DNA of 64,000 nt from Pseudomonas morbosilactucae (GTDB lineage: Bacteria > Pseudomonadota > Gammaproteobacteria > Pseudomonadales > Pseudomonadaceae), in the NCBI RefSeq assembly GCF_023241715.1, contig NZ_JALQCW010000087.1:1-64000 (forward strand), written 5' to 3'. Positions 7,265 through 14,556 of this stretch are shown in pieces. A program made the translations under genes and the position numbers. Position 1 is the stretch's first letter. Each line of letters begins with the position of its first letter. The notes under the pieces are model-generated. The model did no database searches. It saw nothing but the letters and a program-made list of their open reading frames with translations, and was not told the origin of the DNA.

Positions 7265-10177
7265 TTAGGCTGCTTCCGTTTCTGCCAATGCCACCTCATT
7301 CCCTGGTTCGCTCAAGACCACATAGCAGCGCTGAACCCCCATGCCGGGCAGACGTACCGAGCAAGAAGCCTTTCCGTCCTTGGCGGGCTGCAGCACGCCC
7401 CGCTGGATCAGTTCTCGATTGACGGCTGTGAGGTTCAACCCCCGAAACACCTCCGAACGCCATGCCTCCGGCAACACGTAGTAGGTGATGGTTGTGTGCA
7501 GGGTGTCGCCCATGCCGTGTTCCATGGTCTTGCGAAAGCCCAGCCGGTCGATGGTCCGTGGTCCGTGTTCATCGATCTTGGCGGCAGTGGATTCCCATCG
7601 GGTGAACCGGCTTTCTCCGAAGCGTTCGATCACCTGGCGCAGTCGGGCCATGATGGCTTCGCCCTCCAGGTTGCCCGCGCCACCCCGCTCAGCCAGCCAC
7701 CCATGCAAGCAAACCCGGGCGGCAGTCGTGGCAGTGCCATCCGGCCAGCCGGTGACACCAAAGGCCGTCGCCAGCTCGCCCGCCGCAGCGGCGAGGCCGA
7801 AGCGCAGGGCCGCACGTTGAGCTTGACCGCTGGCCGTGGCGGGTAGGTTTTGAGTAATGAATTGCTCCAAGGTGCGGCGAACGATCACCGACCACCTCAG
7901 CATCTCGCCGGGCTTACTCAGGGCCTTCAGGAAGGCGGTGAGGGGCGTGCCGTAGAACTTGGCTACGCGAGCCTTGAGCGCATCGGAGAGGGCGGCGGCA
8001 TCCTCAAAACCGTTCAGCACATCAAACATGCCGAGGCCTTTGCTGGCGTCCGCTGGCACCGCGAGCATTCGCACCTCCATGCCGGCTTTCAGCTCCTTGT
8101 TCGCCTCGGCCATGTGCTGCGCCAATGTCTTTTCGCCGGTCGAGAGAAACAGCAAGCGCCACTCCTGAACCTGTCGGCCTGCTTGGCCCCGATCATTGGC
8201 CCGGGCTTTACCGGTGCCGTTGCCGAGCATGTAGACCGTCTCGCCAATGATGCGGGCATCGCACATGCCGATTTCATCCAGCACCAGAAGCCCGTCTGAG
8301 TGCGCGGCGGCGATGGACTCCAGGGCGTTGTCCGTAGAGCGCCACGAACGTACTAGGCGCGGCCCGCCATAGACCGAGGCGGCCACCTGCAAGTGGGTGG
8401 TTTTGCCGCCTGAGCTGTCGCCGTAGAAGTGGAAACCGCCCGACTCATGGCCCAGCAAGTTCAGCAGAGGGCCCGCAAAGGCCACGCTAACGACAAACGC
8501 CAAGCGGTGATTGCCAACGCACAGAGCGCCGATCTGCTGCTGCCATTGCTCCAGGGAGCCCGCCTCGCTGATCGGCGGGAGCTGGGCACCGGCTTCGTAG
8601 AAGTGCAGGTGCTCTTCGTGCGATCCGATCTGTTGCTCAGGCAAAAGGAAGGCGTTGCCGTGCCAGCCCAGGCGCGTCACCAGACGGGCCCGCTGTGCGC
8701 TGTCAAAGCCGCCGAGGTAGCTCTGCAAGTCGTTGCGTGCGTTGCGTCCCGAACGGCTCCCTGCGAGGCGCAGGCCCATGTCTACCAGTGGCCCCAATAC
8801 GTCTTTGCCGAAGTCGCCGGTCATGGTGCGCGCTGGAATGTTCCAGCGCTTTTTGGCGCCGTCTGGATCGTCGAACTCGACCAGCAAGCCCCAGTTATGA
8901 CCCTTCTCGTCACGGGTGCGGGCAATGATTTCCAGGGGTGAGCACACCGGACGTGCCTCACCATCATCACCGGCATAAAACACCCCTTCGGACGTCAGGC
9001 GAAAGCCACCGGGCATCAGGTCATTTTTCGATTTCGCCGGACGCTTGGCCGCTGCTTTCGTCTTCGGTTCCGGCTTGGCTTCGGTCGATTCCGCTGCCGA
9101 CTTCTCCTCAGGCAGTTCAAACAATTCACCGCCGCGCACCAGCTCGGCAACGTGGTCAGCGGTCCAGCCTTTGCTCAGTGCGTCGGCTGCGTCGTCGCCG
9201 TCGACCCACTTGCCGCCTTTGGCAAAGGAAGGCTTACCGTTCTTAGTGGTGGGCTTGCGTTTGAACACCTCAAGCGTCACTCGCTGTACTGACTCCACAC
9301 CCAGCTCAAGCAGCTTCGGCTCGATGGCATCCATGCAGGCTTTACCGCTGGCATCGTTGTCGGGCCACAACAGTACCGAACGACCTTTGAGCGGCGACAG
9401 GTCGGCCTTGTGCCAAGAGTTCGAACCGTTCGGCCAGCAGGTGGCCACGTACTCAGGCATCAGTTCAGCCGCGGCGTCTGCGGCCTTTTCGCCTTCGCAC
9501 AGCACCACCGGGGCATCGGCGCGTTGGGCCAGCTCATCAAGGCGCAACAAAGGGCGCGGCTCAGGCAAACCTTGCCAGCGCCATTGAGTGGTTTGGCCAT
9601 CGGACCGTTTGCACCAGGTCAGCGGAGCAAAGACCTTCCTTGGCTTACCGTCTTCATCCGGGCCCAGGTCGAAGCGATAGAGCGCCATGACCGGCAGGCC
9701 TTGAGCGTCGCGATAGATCCACACCTTGGATGGCGCGCCGTGCTGCCGATGTTTGGCCGGGCACTTGCCCATGGCCTCGGCCGGGATCGGCTGAATCGCG
9801 ATCCATTCCAGTGCCTTGGGTTTGGCCGGTACGGGTTTAGCCTGGGCTGTTCCGGCAGACACGTTGAGCAGTTCTGCCAGCTTGTTGCAGGCTTCTACGT
9901 CCGTACCGCCGTCGATGTAGCGCACCAGGTCAATCAGGTCACCGCCCTTGTCACCGGTGGCGAAGTCCGACCAGGTGCCTTTGCTCAAGCTGACCTTGAG
10001 TGAGCCTGCGCGTTTGTCGGTGCGGGTGGGATTTGGGGCGGTGTATTCCTTACCGCCGTCCACGCGTTTGCCGTGGGGCAGCCAGTGAGCGAGTACGCGG
10101 TCTATGTTCTTTAGGGCGGCGCTTTTCACATCCGCAAAGCTGGGCCGTTTGGAGGTGCTGCCTGTGCGTTGAGTCAT
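7265..10177 (-). CDS. DUF927 primase-helicase (P4 alpha-like replication protein)
   Basis: A 970-residue replication protein. The N-terminal third looks like a primase region: a degenerate zinc-less start, then a TOPRIM domain with CEGEKA (227-232) and LLWPDNDASG (269-278). The C-terminal half is a DUF927 helicase-type ATPase with Walker A GDSSGGKTT (586-594) and Walker B LLVLDE (630-635). This arrangement fulfils the job of phage P4 alpha, which combines primase and helicase and starts replication of the satellite. Its ATG overlaps the stop of the preceding small gene by four bases (ATGA), so translation is probably coupled to the immunity-controlled operon upstream. The protein would copy the element after excision. 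The call is secure at the domain level. Confidence 0.92.
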   Translation of the reverse strand: MTQRTGSTSKRPSFADVKSAALKNIDRVLAHWLPHGKRVDGGKEYTAPNPTRTDKRAGSLKVSLSKGTWSDFATGDKGGDLIDLVRYIDGGTDVEACNKLAELLNVSAGTAQAKPVPAKPKALEWIAIQPIPAEAMGKCPAKHRQHGAPSKVWIYRDAQGLPVMALYRFDLGPDEDGKPRKVFAPLTWCKRSDGQTTQWRWQGLPEPRPLLRLDELAQRADAPVVLCEGEKAADAAAELMPEYVATCWPNGSNSWHKADLSPLKGRSVLLWPDNDASGKACMDAIEPKLLELGVESVQRVTLEVFKRKPTTKNGKPSFAKGGKWVDGDDAADALSKGWTADHVAELVRGGELFELPEEKSAAESTEAKPEPKTKAAAKRPAKSKNDLMPGGFRLTSEGVFYAGDDGEARPVCSPLEIIARTRDEKGHNWGLLVEFDDPDGAKKRWNIPARTMTGDFGKDVLGPLVDMGLRLAGSRSGRNARNDLQSYLGGFDSAQRARLVTRLGWHGNAFLLPEQQIGSHEEHLHFYEAGAQLPPISEAGSLEQWQQQIGALCVGNHRLAFVVSVAFAGPLLNLLGHESGGFHFYGDSSGGKTTHLQVAASVYGGPRLVRSWRSTDNALESIAAAHSDGLLVLDEIGMCDARIIGETVYMLGNGTGKARANDRGQAGRQVQEWRLLFLSTGEKTLAQHMAEANKELKAGMEVRMLAVPADASKGLGMFDVLNGFEDAAALSDALKARVAKFYGTPLTAFLKALSKPGEMLRWSVIVRRTLEQFITQNLPATASGQAQRAALRFGLAAAAGELATAFGVTGWPDGTATTAARVCLHGWLAERGGAGNLEGEAIMARLRQVIERFGESRFTRWESTAAKIDEHGPRTIDRLGFRKTMEHGMGDTLHTTITYYVLPEAWRSEVFRGLNLTAVNRELIQRGVLQPAKDGKASCSVRLPGMGVQRCYVVLSEPGNEVALAETEAA

Positions 10178-10443
10178 GGCGTGGCCCTCTTCACAAACAG
10201 CGAGTCGTTCACGTCATCGAGCAGCGCTTTAGCCATTTCACCGAGGTAAAGCGCGCACCAGCTGTAGCGCTCACTTTTTTCAGTCATGGCAGCGTCTAGG
10301 GTCAGTTGGTTGGCGTAGAACTGGAGGAGCGAAACCGTTTCGAGTGCATCCTCAATCGACGCCCCGGCATTGACTCGAAAGAGGCATTGGCCGTTGGTGC
10401 TGTCAAAAAATGACGCCCGGCCCAACGTGGTCTGAGTGTTCAT
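10174..10443 (-). CDS. DUF3077-like small protein
   Basis: An 89-residue protein resembling the Pseudomonas DUF3077/DUF6124 group. The supporting pattern is LFRVNAGASIEDALETVSLL followed by a helix and a second helical part (YLGEMAKALLDDV). The family has no known function and often appears in several copies per genome. It overlaps the genes on both sides by four bases, placing it firmly within the translationally coupled string that ends in the primase-helicase. A regulatory or toxin-like role is possible but unsupported. Confidence 0.6.
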   Translation of the reverse strand: MNTQTTLGRASFFDSTNGQCLFRVNAGASIEDALETVSLLQFYANQLTLDAAMTEKSERYSWCALYLGEMAKALLDDVNDSLFVKRATP

Positions 10444-10724
10444 TGAGCACCGCCTTTTTGATCCAGCGGAACGGACGTCACGTCAGCGTGTAAGGCGAGG
10501 GTCTTGATCAGGCCGAGGGTGCCGCGAACGTCCCAAAGAATGGCGGCAATGACGTGGTTAGCGAGACGCGAAGATTCGTTTTCGAAATGATCCTCGAGCA
10601 GAGTCAGCACGGAATCGGCGCGCGTAATAGCGCAAGTAATTGCATCAATGGGAACACCGGCTTCTGCGTTCAGGCTGACGCAAAGAAGATCTTCGGGCAG
10701 GGCGCAACTCAGGGTGTTGTTCAT
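10440..10724 (-). CDS. small hypothetical protein of the P4-like operon
   Basis: A 94-residue acidic protein starting MNNTLSCALPEDLLCVSLN. The start is chosen because its ATG overlaps the preceding stop codon (ATGA) and its own stop overlaps the next start in the same way. An open frame continues upstream through the antisense RNA region, but that extension is not credible as protein. Its layout of two helical blocks with ITRADSVLTLLEDHF and LWDVRGTLGLIKTL resembles the neighbouring DUF3077-like protein, so the two may be distant relatives. Function is unknown. Confidence 0.6.
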   Translation of the reverse strand: MNNTLSCALPEDLLCVSLNAEAGVPIDAITCAITRADSVLTLLEDHFENESSRLANHVIAAILWDVRGTLGLIKTLALHADVTSVPLDQKGGAQ

Positions 10725-10879
10725 TGGACACCCCCTGCGGTTTCCAGGGCGCGAGCCTTGGTCATGTGGGCGTTGTAACGGGAGAGGCGTGTAGCGAGGC
10801 TGGAGTTGGCGTGTAAAGCGGCGAGAGCCATAGCCCTGTGGGCGGCGGCGCGAATTTTGGACGGATTGAGGGCGTGCAT
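10721..10879 (-). CDS. 52-residue protein under C4 RNA control
   Basis: A short basic protein (MHALNPSKIRAAAHRAMALA at its start) with an AGGAG ribosome-binding site eight bases before the ATG. This site lies inside the ACAATAGGAG block that is complementary to the loop of the C4 antisense RNA just upstream. It takes the position of the small kil/eta genes at the head of the phage P4 early operon, though I see no sequence resemblance to them. It overlaps the next gene by ATGA. Being first behind the immunity region, it could be a derepression or killing function; that is inference. Confidence 0.55.
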   Translation of the reverse strand: MHALNPSKIRAAAHRAMALAALHANSSLATRLSRYNAHMTKARALETAGGVQ

Positions 10880-10889
10880 GGGTGGAACT

Positions 10890-10926
10890 CCTATTGTTGA
10901 GGAGCTGCCACGCTTCGTCGCCAAAC
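10890..10926 (-). promoter_or_regulatory. seqC-like target block of the C4 RNA
   Basis: On the minus-strand transcript this contains TTTGGCGA and, further on, CAACAATAGGAG. Both pieces are complementary to the C4 RNA (TCGCCAA and CCTATTGT). The second piece includes the Shine-Dalgarno sequence of the following 52-residue gene. The same two pieces recur at 11073-11098. This is the arrangement of seqA, seqB and seqC in phage P4 immunity. Confidence 0.75.
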
Positions 10927-10933
10927 GAATTAG

Positions 10934-11012
10934 GGTGGCAGCTGTGCGCAGGTTGGCGAACCGGGACAATAGGAACCCGGCAGACCCGAAGGTCTCCCAC
11001 GCACAGCCGCCA
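10934..11012 (-). ncRNA. C4 antisense RNA (P4 CI / P1 c4 family)
   Basis: The minus strand folds as a closed outer stem GGCTGTGCG/CGCACAGC that encloses two hairpins, GAGACC-TTCG-GGTCT and CCGGG-TTCCTATTGT-CCCGG. A single-stranded GGTTCGCCAACC follows. This layout and primary sequence match the C4 RNA family known from phages P1, P7 and P4, where the RNA pairs with nearby target blocks and blocks expression of downstream genes. In P4 the RNA is cut from the leader transcript and causes premature termination. Both targets are present here on either side. It should keep the replication genes of the integrated element silent and give immunity to related elements. Confidence 0.88.
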
Positions 11013-11032
11013 TAAAACAGGAATGCGGGCAC

Positions 11033-11066
11033 AAAAAAAAGCGCCTGCAATCGTAATGGGGGCGCC
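11033..11066 (-). terminator. leader terminator inside the immunity region
   Basis: The minus-strand transcript has GCGCC, a loop, GGCGC and then eight T residues, a typical intrinsic terminator. It lies directly after the upstream target block, whose GCGCACAGG end overlaps the first stem arm. Pairing of C4 RNA with that block could therefore decide whether this hairpin forms. This resembles premature termination in P4 immunity. Confidence 0.65.
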
Positions 11067-11072
11067 TGTGCG

Positions 11073-11098
11073 CCTATTGTTGATCGGGTCGCCAAACC
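11073..11098 (-). promoter_or_regulatory. seqA-like target block of the C4 RNA
   Basis: The minus-strand sequence reads GTTTGGCGACCCG followed by ATCAACAATAGG. It is complementary, with small bulges, to the C4 RNA segment running from CCTATTGT to TCGCCAACC. It precedes the leader terminator. Upstream (11099-11255) lies the leader and probably the promoter of the operon; short open frames cross it but are not supported as genes. Confidence 0.72.
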
Positions 11099-11255
11099 CG
11101 GTCGCTGAATTTGCAGCGACAGCCAGAGAGTAACGTCCGTTTTTTGAAAGTGCAACTACGCCGATGGCTTGCGGATTTTTCAGGTGCGGCATAAATTGTT
11201 CGTGCATGTAGATTGACCTCAACGCCTCCGGATTGCCCCCGGGGGCGTTTTCGTT

Positions 11256-11561
11256 TCAGGCATGGATTTCCCAGCGCAGGGACAGCAGCGGAAGGAAGTC
11301 GCCATCGATGCAGGAGCGAGCGTCTTCGTAGGCGTCGATCTGCTGGCCTTCATCGACGATCACCATCGCGAACTCTTCGCAGTGAAGTGAGAGGGCGCAC
11401 CAGGTGCCGTCGGCCCAGCTCAATACGCTGACTACACGGCCCTGTTTTTCCTGCTGGCTGCGGTAGCGCTCCAGGCGCTGCATGAGGCGTTGCGAGAAGC
11501 CGATCTGGCGCAGTTTGGAGAAGGGATACATCTTGGCGTTTTGGGCAATCTCGCGATTCAT
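11256..11561 (-). CDS. hypothetical protein
   Basis: A 101-residue protein, MNREIAQNAKMYPFSKLRQI at its start, with an alpha-beta character in its second half (VVSVLSWADGTWCALSLH and FAMVIVDEG). Its ATG overlaps the stop of the AlpA gene by four bases, so the two are translated together. It is the last gene before the immunity leader. I do not recognise a family. Its link to AlpA suggests a role in control of excision or replication, but this is positional inference only. Confidence 0.55.
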   Translation of the reverse strand: MNREIAQNAKMYPFSKLRQIGFSQRLMQRLERYRSQQEKQGRVVSVLSWADGTWCALSLHCEEFAMVIVDEGQQIDAYEDARSCIDGDFLPLLSLRWEIHA

Positions 11562-11839
11562 GCGGCCACCTGATCACGGGCCTCGATGCGGCTGCGTGCC
11601 CACGCTTGTACTTCGGAAAGCACCCAGGCCACGGGAGCGCCACGGGCGTTGCTGTTGCTGAGTTTGACGGGCTGGGGAAAGCCGCAGTCGGGACGCTGCA
11701 TGAGCTTGTAGATGGTCGAGCGCTTCATGCCCACGATGCCTTCAACCTCGCGCATGCGGATCAGGGTCGAGGCGGCATCAAACAGCGAGGGAGAGTTGGC
11801 AGGTGCTTTGCGGGAAATCTCGGTTACAGAGGTACTCAT
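11558..11839 (-). CDS. alpA: AlpA-family transcriptional regulator
   Basis: A 93-residue regulator with the AlpA/MerR-like winged helix-turn-helix. The diagnostic string is LIRMREVEGIVGMKRSTIYK at about 27-46, followed by FPQPVKLS and a final VAWVLSEVQAWARSRI. AlpA-type proteins activate integrase or excisionase expression in P4-like elements and their relatives. It lies between the integrase side and the immunity region, as is usual for such satellites. Two inverted repeats occur directly upstream and are candidate operators. Family identification is secure. Confidence 0.92.
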   Translation of the reverse strand: MSTSVTEISRKAPANSPSLFDAASTLIRMREVEGIVGMKRSTIYKLMQRPDCGFPQPVKLSNSNARGAPVAWVLSEVQAWARSRIEARDQVAA

Positions 11840-11843
11840 AGGT

Positions 11844-11924
11844 ATTGCTCTCGATAGGTTTGGACTGACGAGAGCAATGATCTAGGCGATGAAATTTCAA
11901 AAGGAGTTCACTTCCATTTGAAAT
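11844..11924. promoter_or_regulatory. two inverted repeats upstream of alpA
   Basis: The first is ATTGCTCTCG and CGAGAGCAAT (11844-11853 and 11869-11878), a perfect 10-base inverted repeat with a 15-base spacer. It begins five bases before the AlpA start codon. The second is ATTTCAAAAGGA and TCCATTTGAAAT (11894-11905 and 11913-11924), matching at 11 of 12 positions with a 7-base spacer. Both fit operator sites for a dimeric regulator acting on the alpA promoter. Which protein binds cannot be told from the sequence. Confidence 0.5.
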
Positions 11925-11925
11925 A

Positions 11926-12774
11926 TTAGGTTAACAACACCTGGTGATGTTTAAGGATGGCTTCCACGCGTTTGCGTGTGAGTGCTTTATCGGTCTCAAG
12001 GGCTATCCATTTGAGCCGATCCTTGGGTGGTTTCGCGACTTGCTGTTCAAGCCAGCGGTGCACAGCTGTAGTGACAAACCGCCGTGGCATCCCGTTACGC
12101 AAAAGAGTCCGTGCCTTTTCGACCAGGGCTGCATCGCGAGCACTCATCTCCTGGTTCCGGTCATGGCCGCTATGAACGCCGCCCTTGCGTCGTGTTGCCT
12201 CTCTGATAGCGCTGGCGGCTAAAGGCCTCAATTCATCGTGCTTCAGTGAAGCCAAAACAACGATTGGTTTCAGGTAAACCACGTACAACTCTAGGGCTTC
12301 AATGCGGTCATGCTCGTTAACCTGGCGCTCTAAAAAGTCGCTATATAAGTCCCACGGCCACGATGTCATCTCCAACCCTTTGGGAAGGGCGTCTTGCTCG
12401 GCGTCTCGCATCCAGTAGCTCATGACTTCCAGCGCTTTCACCGCGCAGGCCATGATGTACGCCGCATGCGTCTGATCGTCTGTTGCAAGGTAGCAGTCGC
12501 TGAATTGACGAACGAGGTCGGCCAGGCGTTCATAAGGGCCGGTCATTGCGTATTGGGAAATGGTCTCTTCGAGCTGCGTCACCTTGATGCACAGGGTGTT
12601 GAGGTCGCTGTTGATATCGTCCGTCTGGATGCGTAAGCAGCAGCGGTCGATCAGTTCGCACGCGTGCAGGATCTGATCACTGCATAGGGCATAGAGCGGT
12701 TGTGCGGATAGATACTCGATCAGGCCTGTCGATGGTTGTATCTGAGGTCCTTGAGCTAACTCGTTTATTGTCAT
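11926..12774 (-). CDS. hypothetical protein between integrase and alpA
   Basis: A 282-residue soluble, mainly helical protein. Its C-terminal part is basic and may bind nucleic acid (LRNGMPRRFVTTAVHRWLEQ, then a short helix with ALTRKRVEAIL). The N-terminal 170 residues are rich in Cys, Leu and acidic residues (ALCSDQILHACELIDRCCLR). No family is recognised. It shares the strand of the element's replication module and sits between alpA and the repeat cluster next to the integrase. That position is where excisionase or replication accessory genes are found, but no known motif supports such a call. Confidence 0.55.
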   Translation of the reverse strand: MTINELAQGPQIQPSTGLIEYLSAQPLYALCSDQILHACELIDRCCLRIQTDDINSDLNTLCIKVTQLEETISQYAMTGPYERLADLVRQFSDCYLATDDQTHAAYIMACAVKALEVMSYWMRDAEQDALPKGLEMTSWPWDLYSDFLERQVNEHDRIEALELYVVYLKPIVVLASLKHDELRPLAASAIREATRRKGGVHSGHDRNQEMSARDAALVEKARTLLRNGMPRRFVTTAVHRWLEQQVAKPPKDRLKWIALETDKALTRKRVEAILKHHQVLLT

Positions 12775-12912
12775 GGTGATTAGCTCTTAACCCGTACACC
12801 TTTGCCCATTCCCACGCCCTTGATTCAGCAAGCGTGTCCAGCGAGCCACGGGTGCGAATAGCTCGAACTCGAACCGAAAGCCCGCCATCAGTGGGGTGGG
12901 GGGCGTTTTTAC

Positions 12913-13034
12913 GTTACACGCTAAGGCCGCGTTACACAGGGTGTACGGATATGGGGTATAGCGTGTGACGTTGAAAAATCCCAATGATTTCAATTGCTTG
13001 AAAATTGTCGTTACACGAGTAACACGCGTAACAC
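12913..13034. repeat. iteron-like GTTACAC/GTAACAC cluster, candidate origin
   Basis: The heptamer GTTACAC occurs at 12913, 12931 and 13010, and the related GTAACAC at 13019 and 13028. The last three follow each other almost without gaps. Two of them form the inverted pair GTTAC-acga-GTAAC. The stretch 12775-13064 has no credible gene. P4-type elements replicate from iteron-containing origins recognised by the alpha primase-helicase, and this cluster could serve that role. It could instead be a regulatory site for the adjacent integrase end. Confidence 0.45.
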
Positions 13035-13064
13035 TGTTTTTGAGTAGGGGTAGGGTAGTCACCT

Positions 13065-14306
13065 TCATTGGGCTTTACCGAACTGTCCCTGAACAACGTT
13101 CCCTCGCTCTAGGGCGTCTAGGTAGTCGGCGTACCACTGCATCATTGTTATGCGGTGCTCAAGATATTGAGCCTTGTTGTACACCCCTGAAATTCCTTCC
13201 TCTTTATGGGCTAGTTGGGCTTCAACATGTTCTTTGGGCCAGCCATGCTCTCGAAGTAATGTGCTTGCAGTATGCCGAGTACCGTGGCCTACAAGCCGGC
13301 CTTTATATCCGATGATGGCGAAGACTTTGTTTATCGTATTTTCACTGATGGTTGGGTTTTTGGCGCCGACTCCAGGAAACAGCCAACGACTACGGCCAGT
13401 CAGGCAATGAAGTTCTTTTAAGGCTGAAAGTGCTTGATGTGGTAGTGGACACACAAAGTCTCTACGCATCTTCATCTTTGCGGCTGGTGTCGTCCAAGTT
13501 GCTTTGTCGAGGTCGAACTCTTTCCATTCGGCTAGGCGAACCATACCTGGTCGTGAGGCAGTCCAGATGCAAAGCCAAGCAGCGGTTCGGGCCGTCAGCC
13601 TACTTGGGGTGTTCTTCAGTGCAGTAAGAAAATCACCTAACTCTGGTTCTAGTAAATGCGGGTGCTGTTGAGTCTTAGGGGCTTGTGCTGCGATATCCCT
13701 AAGACGGCTTCCCGGGTCGTTCTCCGTAAGGCCTAAACCGATGGCTCTCCCGAAAATCTGATTGATCCAGGTACGGCATTTTTCCGCTACGTTGTGTGCG
13801 TCTCGGGCTTCGATAGAGGCTTGGAGTTCGGCGCAATCGGTGCGAGTGATTTCATCGAGAGGTTTGTCTCCCAAGGCAGGGAGAATGTCCTTGTCGAGAT
13901 AGGTACGGATTTTATTGAGGGTGGCAGGGGCAAGGCCCTTCTCTTCTTTTGCCTTGAGCCAGGCATCAGCGGCAGCTCTGAAGGTGCGTGTCTTGGCTGC
14001 ATCAATGGCTGCTTTGGCGGATCGCTTCTGTTCGAGTGGATCGGCGCCGCTACTCACTACCTTGCGCAGTTCGGCAGCTTTGTCCCTGGCCAACGCACCA
14101 CTTACTTCCGGATAGCCTCCAAGCCCCATCCAGGCCCAGTTGCCCGCCGGACGTTTATAGCGAAGCTGCCAGGACTTACCGCCATCAGGTTTAACCCTGA
14201 AGTAGAGGCCGCTGCCGTCCAGCTCGCGGTACTCCTTTGATTCCGGCTCCAATCCCGCAAGTGTCGTGTCAGCGAGAGGGCGGCGCTTGATGTCTGCGCG
14301 CTTCAT
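13065..14306 (-). CDS. int: P4-type tyrosine integrase
   Basis: A 413-residue site-specific recombinase. It has the arm-binding DUF4102 region at the start (MKRADIKRRPLADTTL, then DGSGLYFRVKPDGGKSWQLR) and a core-binding domain near 100-190. The catalytic domain has R in WTASRPGMVRLAEW, the HGTRHTASTLLREHG box, and a final tyrosine in ISGVYNKAQYLEHR. I chose ATG 14306 because family members begin there; an earlier in-frame ATG would add 32 unrelated residues. It lies 166 bases from the 3' end of a tRNA-Leu gene and is transcribed away from it, the standard layout for an element integrated at a tRNA. It catalyses insertion and excision of the whole element. Confidence 0.95.
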   Translation of the reverse strand: MKRADIKRRPLADTTLAGLEPESKEYRELDGSGLYFRVKPDGGKSWQLRYKRPAGNWAWMGLGGYPEVSGALARDKAAELRKVVSSGADPLEQKRSAKAAIDAAKTRTFRAAADAWLKAKEEKGLAPATLNKIRTYLDKDILPALGDKPLDEITRTDCAELQASIEARDAHNVAEKCRTWINQIFGRAIGLGLTENDPGSRLRDIAAQAPKTQQHPHLLEPELGDFLTALKNTPSRLTARTAAWLCIWTASRPGMVRLAEWKEFDLDKATWTTPAAKMKMRRDFVCPLPHQALSALKELHCLTGRSRWLFPGVGAKNPTISENTINKVFAIIGYKGRLVGHGTRHTASTLLREHGWPKEHVEAQLAHKEEGISGVYNKAQYLEHRITMMQWYADYLDALERGNVVQGQFGKAQ

Positions 14307-14400
14307 CCTTGTATCCCAAAGTTCGGTATTTTTCTCAGGATACAAGCAGGGATACAGGGATACAACGGATAGGGGGAGACTGGGGTAGATAGATAGGCAC

Positions 14401-14430
14401 AAAAAAAACCGGCCAAGTGGCCGGTTTCTT
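14401..14430 (-). terminator. intrinsic terminator after tRNA-Leu
   Basis: On the minus strand AAACCGGCC-ACTT-GGCCGGTTT runs into eight T residues. It lies about 40 bases past the tRNA 3' end and before the integrase gene, so it ends tRNA transcription. The tRNA-side attachment site of the element should lie between the tRNA 3' end and this hairpin. Confidence 0.85.
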
Positions 14431-14471
14431 TGGGTCTGAGAGGCTGTTGGAGACTCTCAGATACTGCTGTT

Positions 14472-14556
14472 TGGTGCCCCGAGGGAGACTCGAACTCCCA
14501 CTTCTTGCGAAAACGGATTTTGAATCCGCCGCGTCTACCAATTCCGCCATCAGGGC
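14472..14556 (-). tRNA. tRNA-Leu(CAA)
   Basis: An 85-base class II tRNA with encoded CCA. The acceptor arms GCCCTGA and TCGGGGC pair with wobble, the D-arm has GGTAGAC, the anticodon arm is GCGGA-TTCAAAA-TCCGT with anticodon CAA, and the T-arm has GGGAGTTCGAGTCTCCC. A long variable arm lies between. It reads UUG leucine codons. Its 3' end is the likely attachment site of the P4-like element to its left; queA follows on the other side on the plus strand. No second copy of the 3' end was found in the first 14 kb. Confidence 0.95.

Noticed and set aside
10721..11222. Two overlapping open frames through the C4 RNA region, which some annotations would call Icd-like or hypothetical proteins
   Set aside because: The conserved RNA structure and its target blocks explain this stretch. 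One frame has a plausible GAGG before an ATG at 11207, so a translated leader cannot be excluded, but protein-level support is lacking.
12787..13068. A 93-codon frame over the iteron-like cluster
   Set aside because: Its repeated Val-Thr-Arg content is simply the translation of the GTTACAC/GTAACAC repeats.
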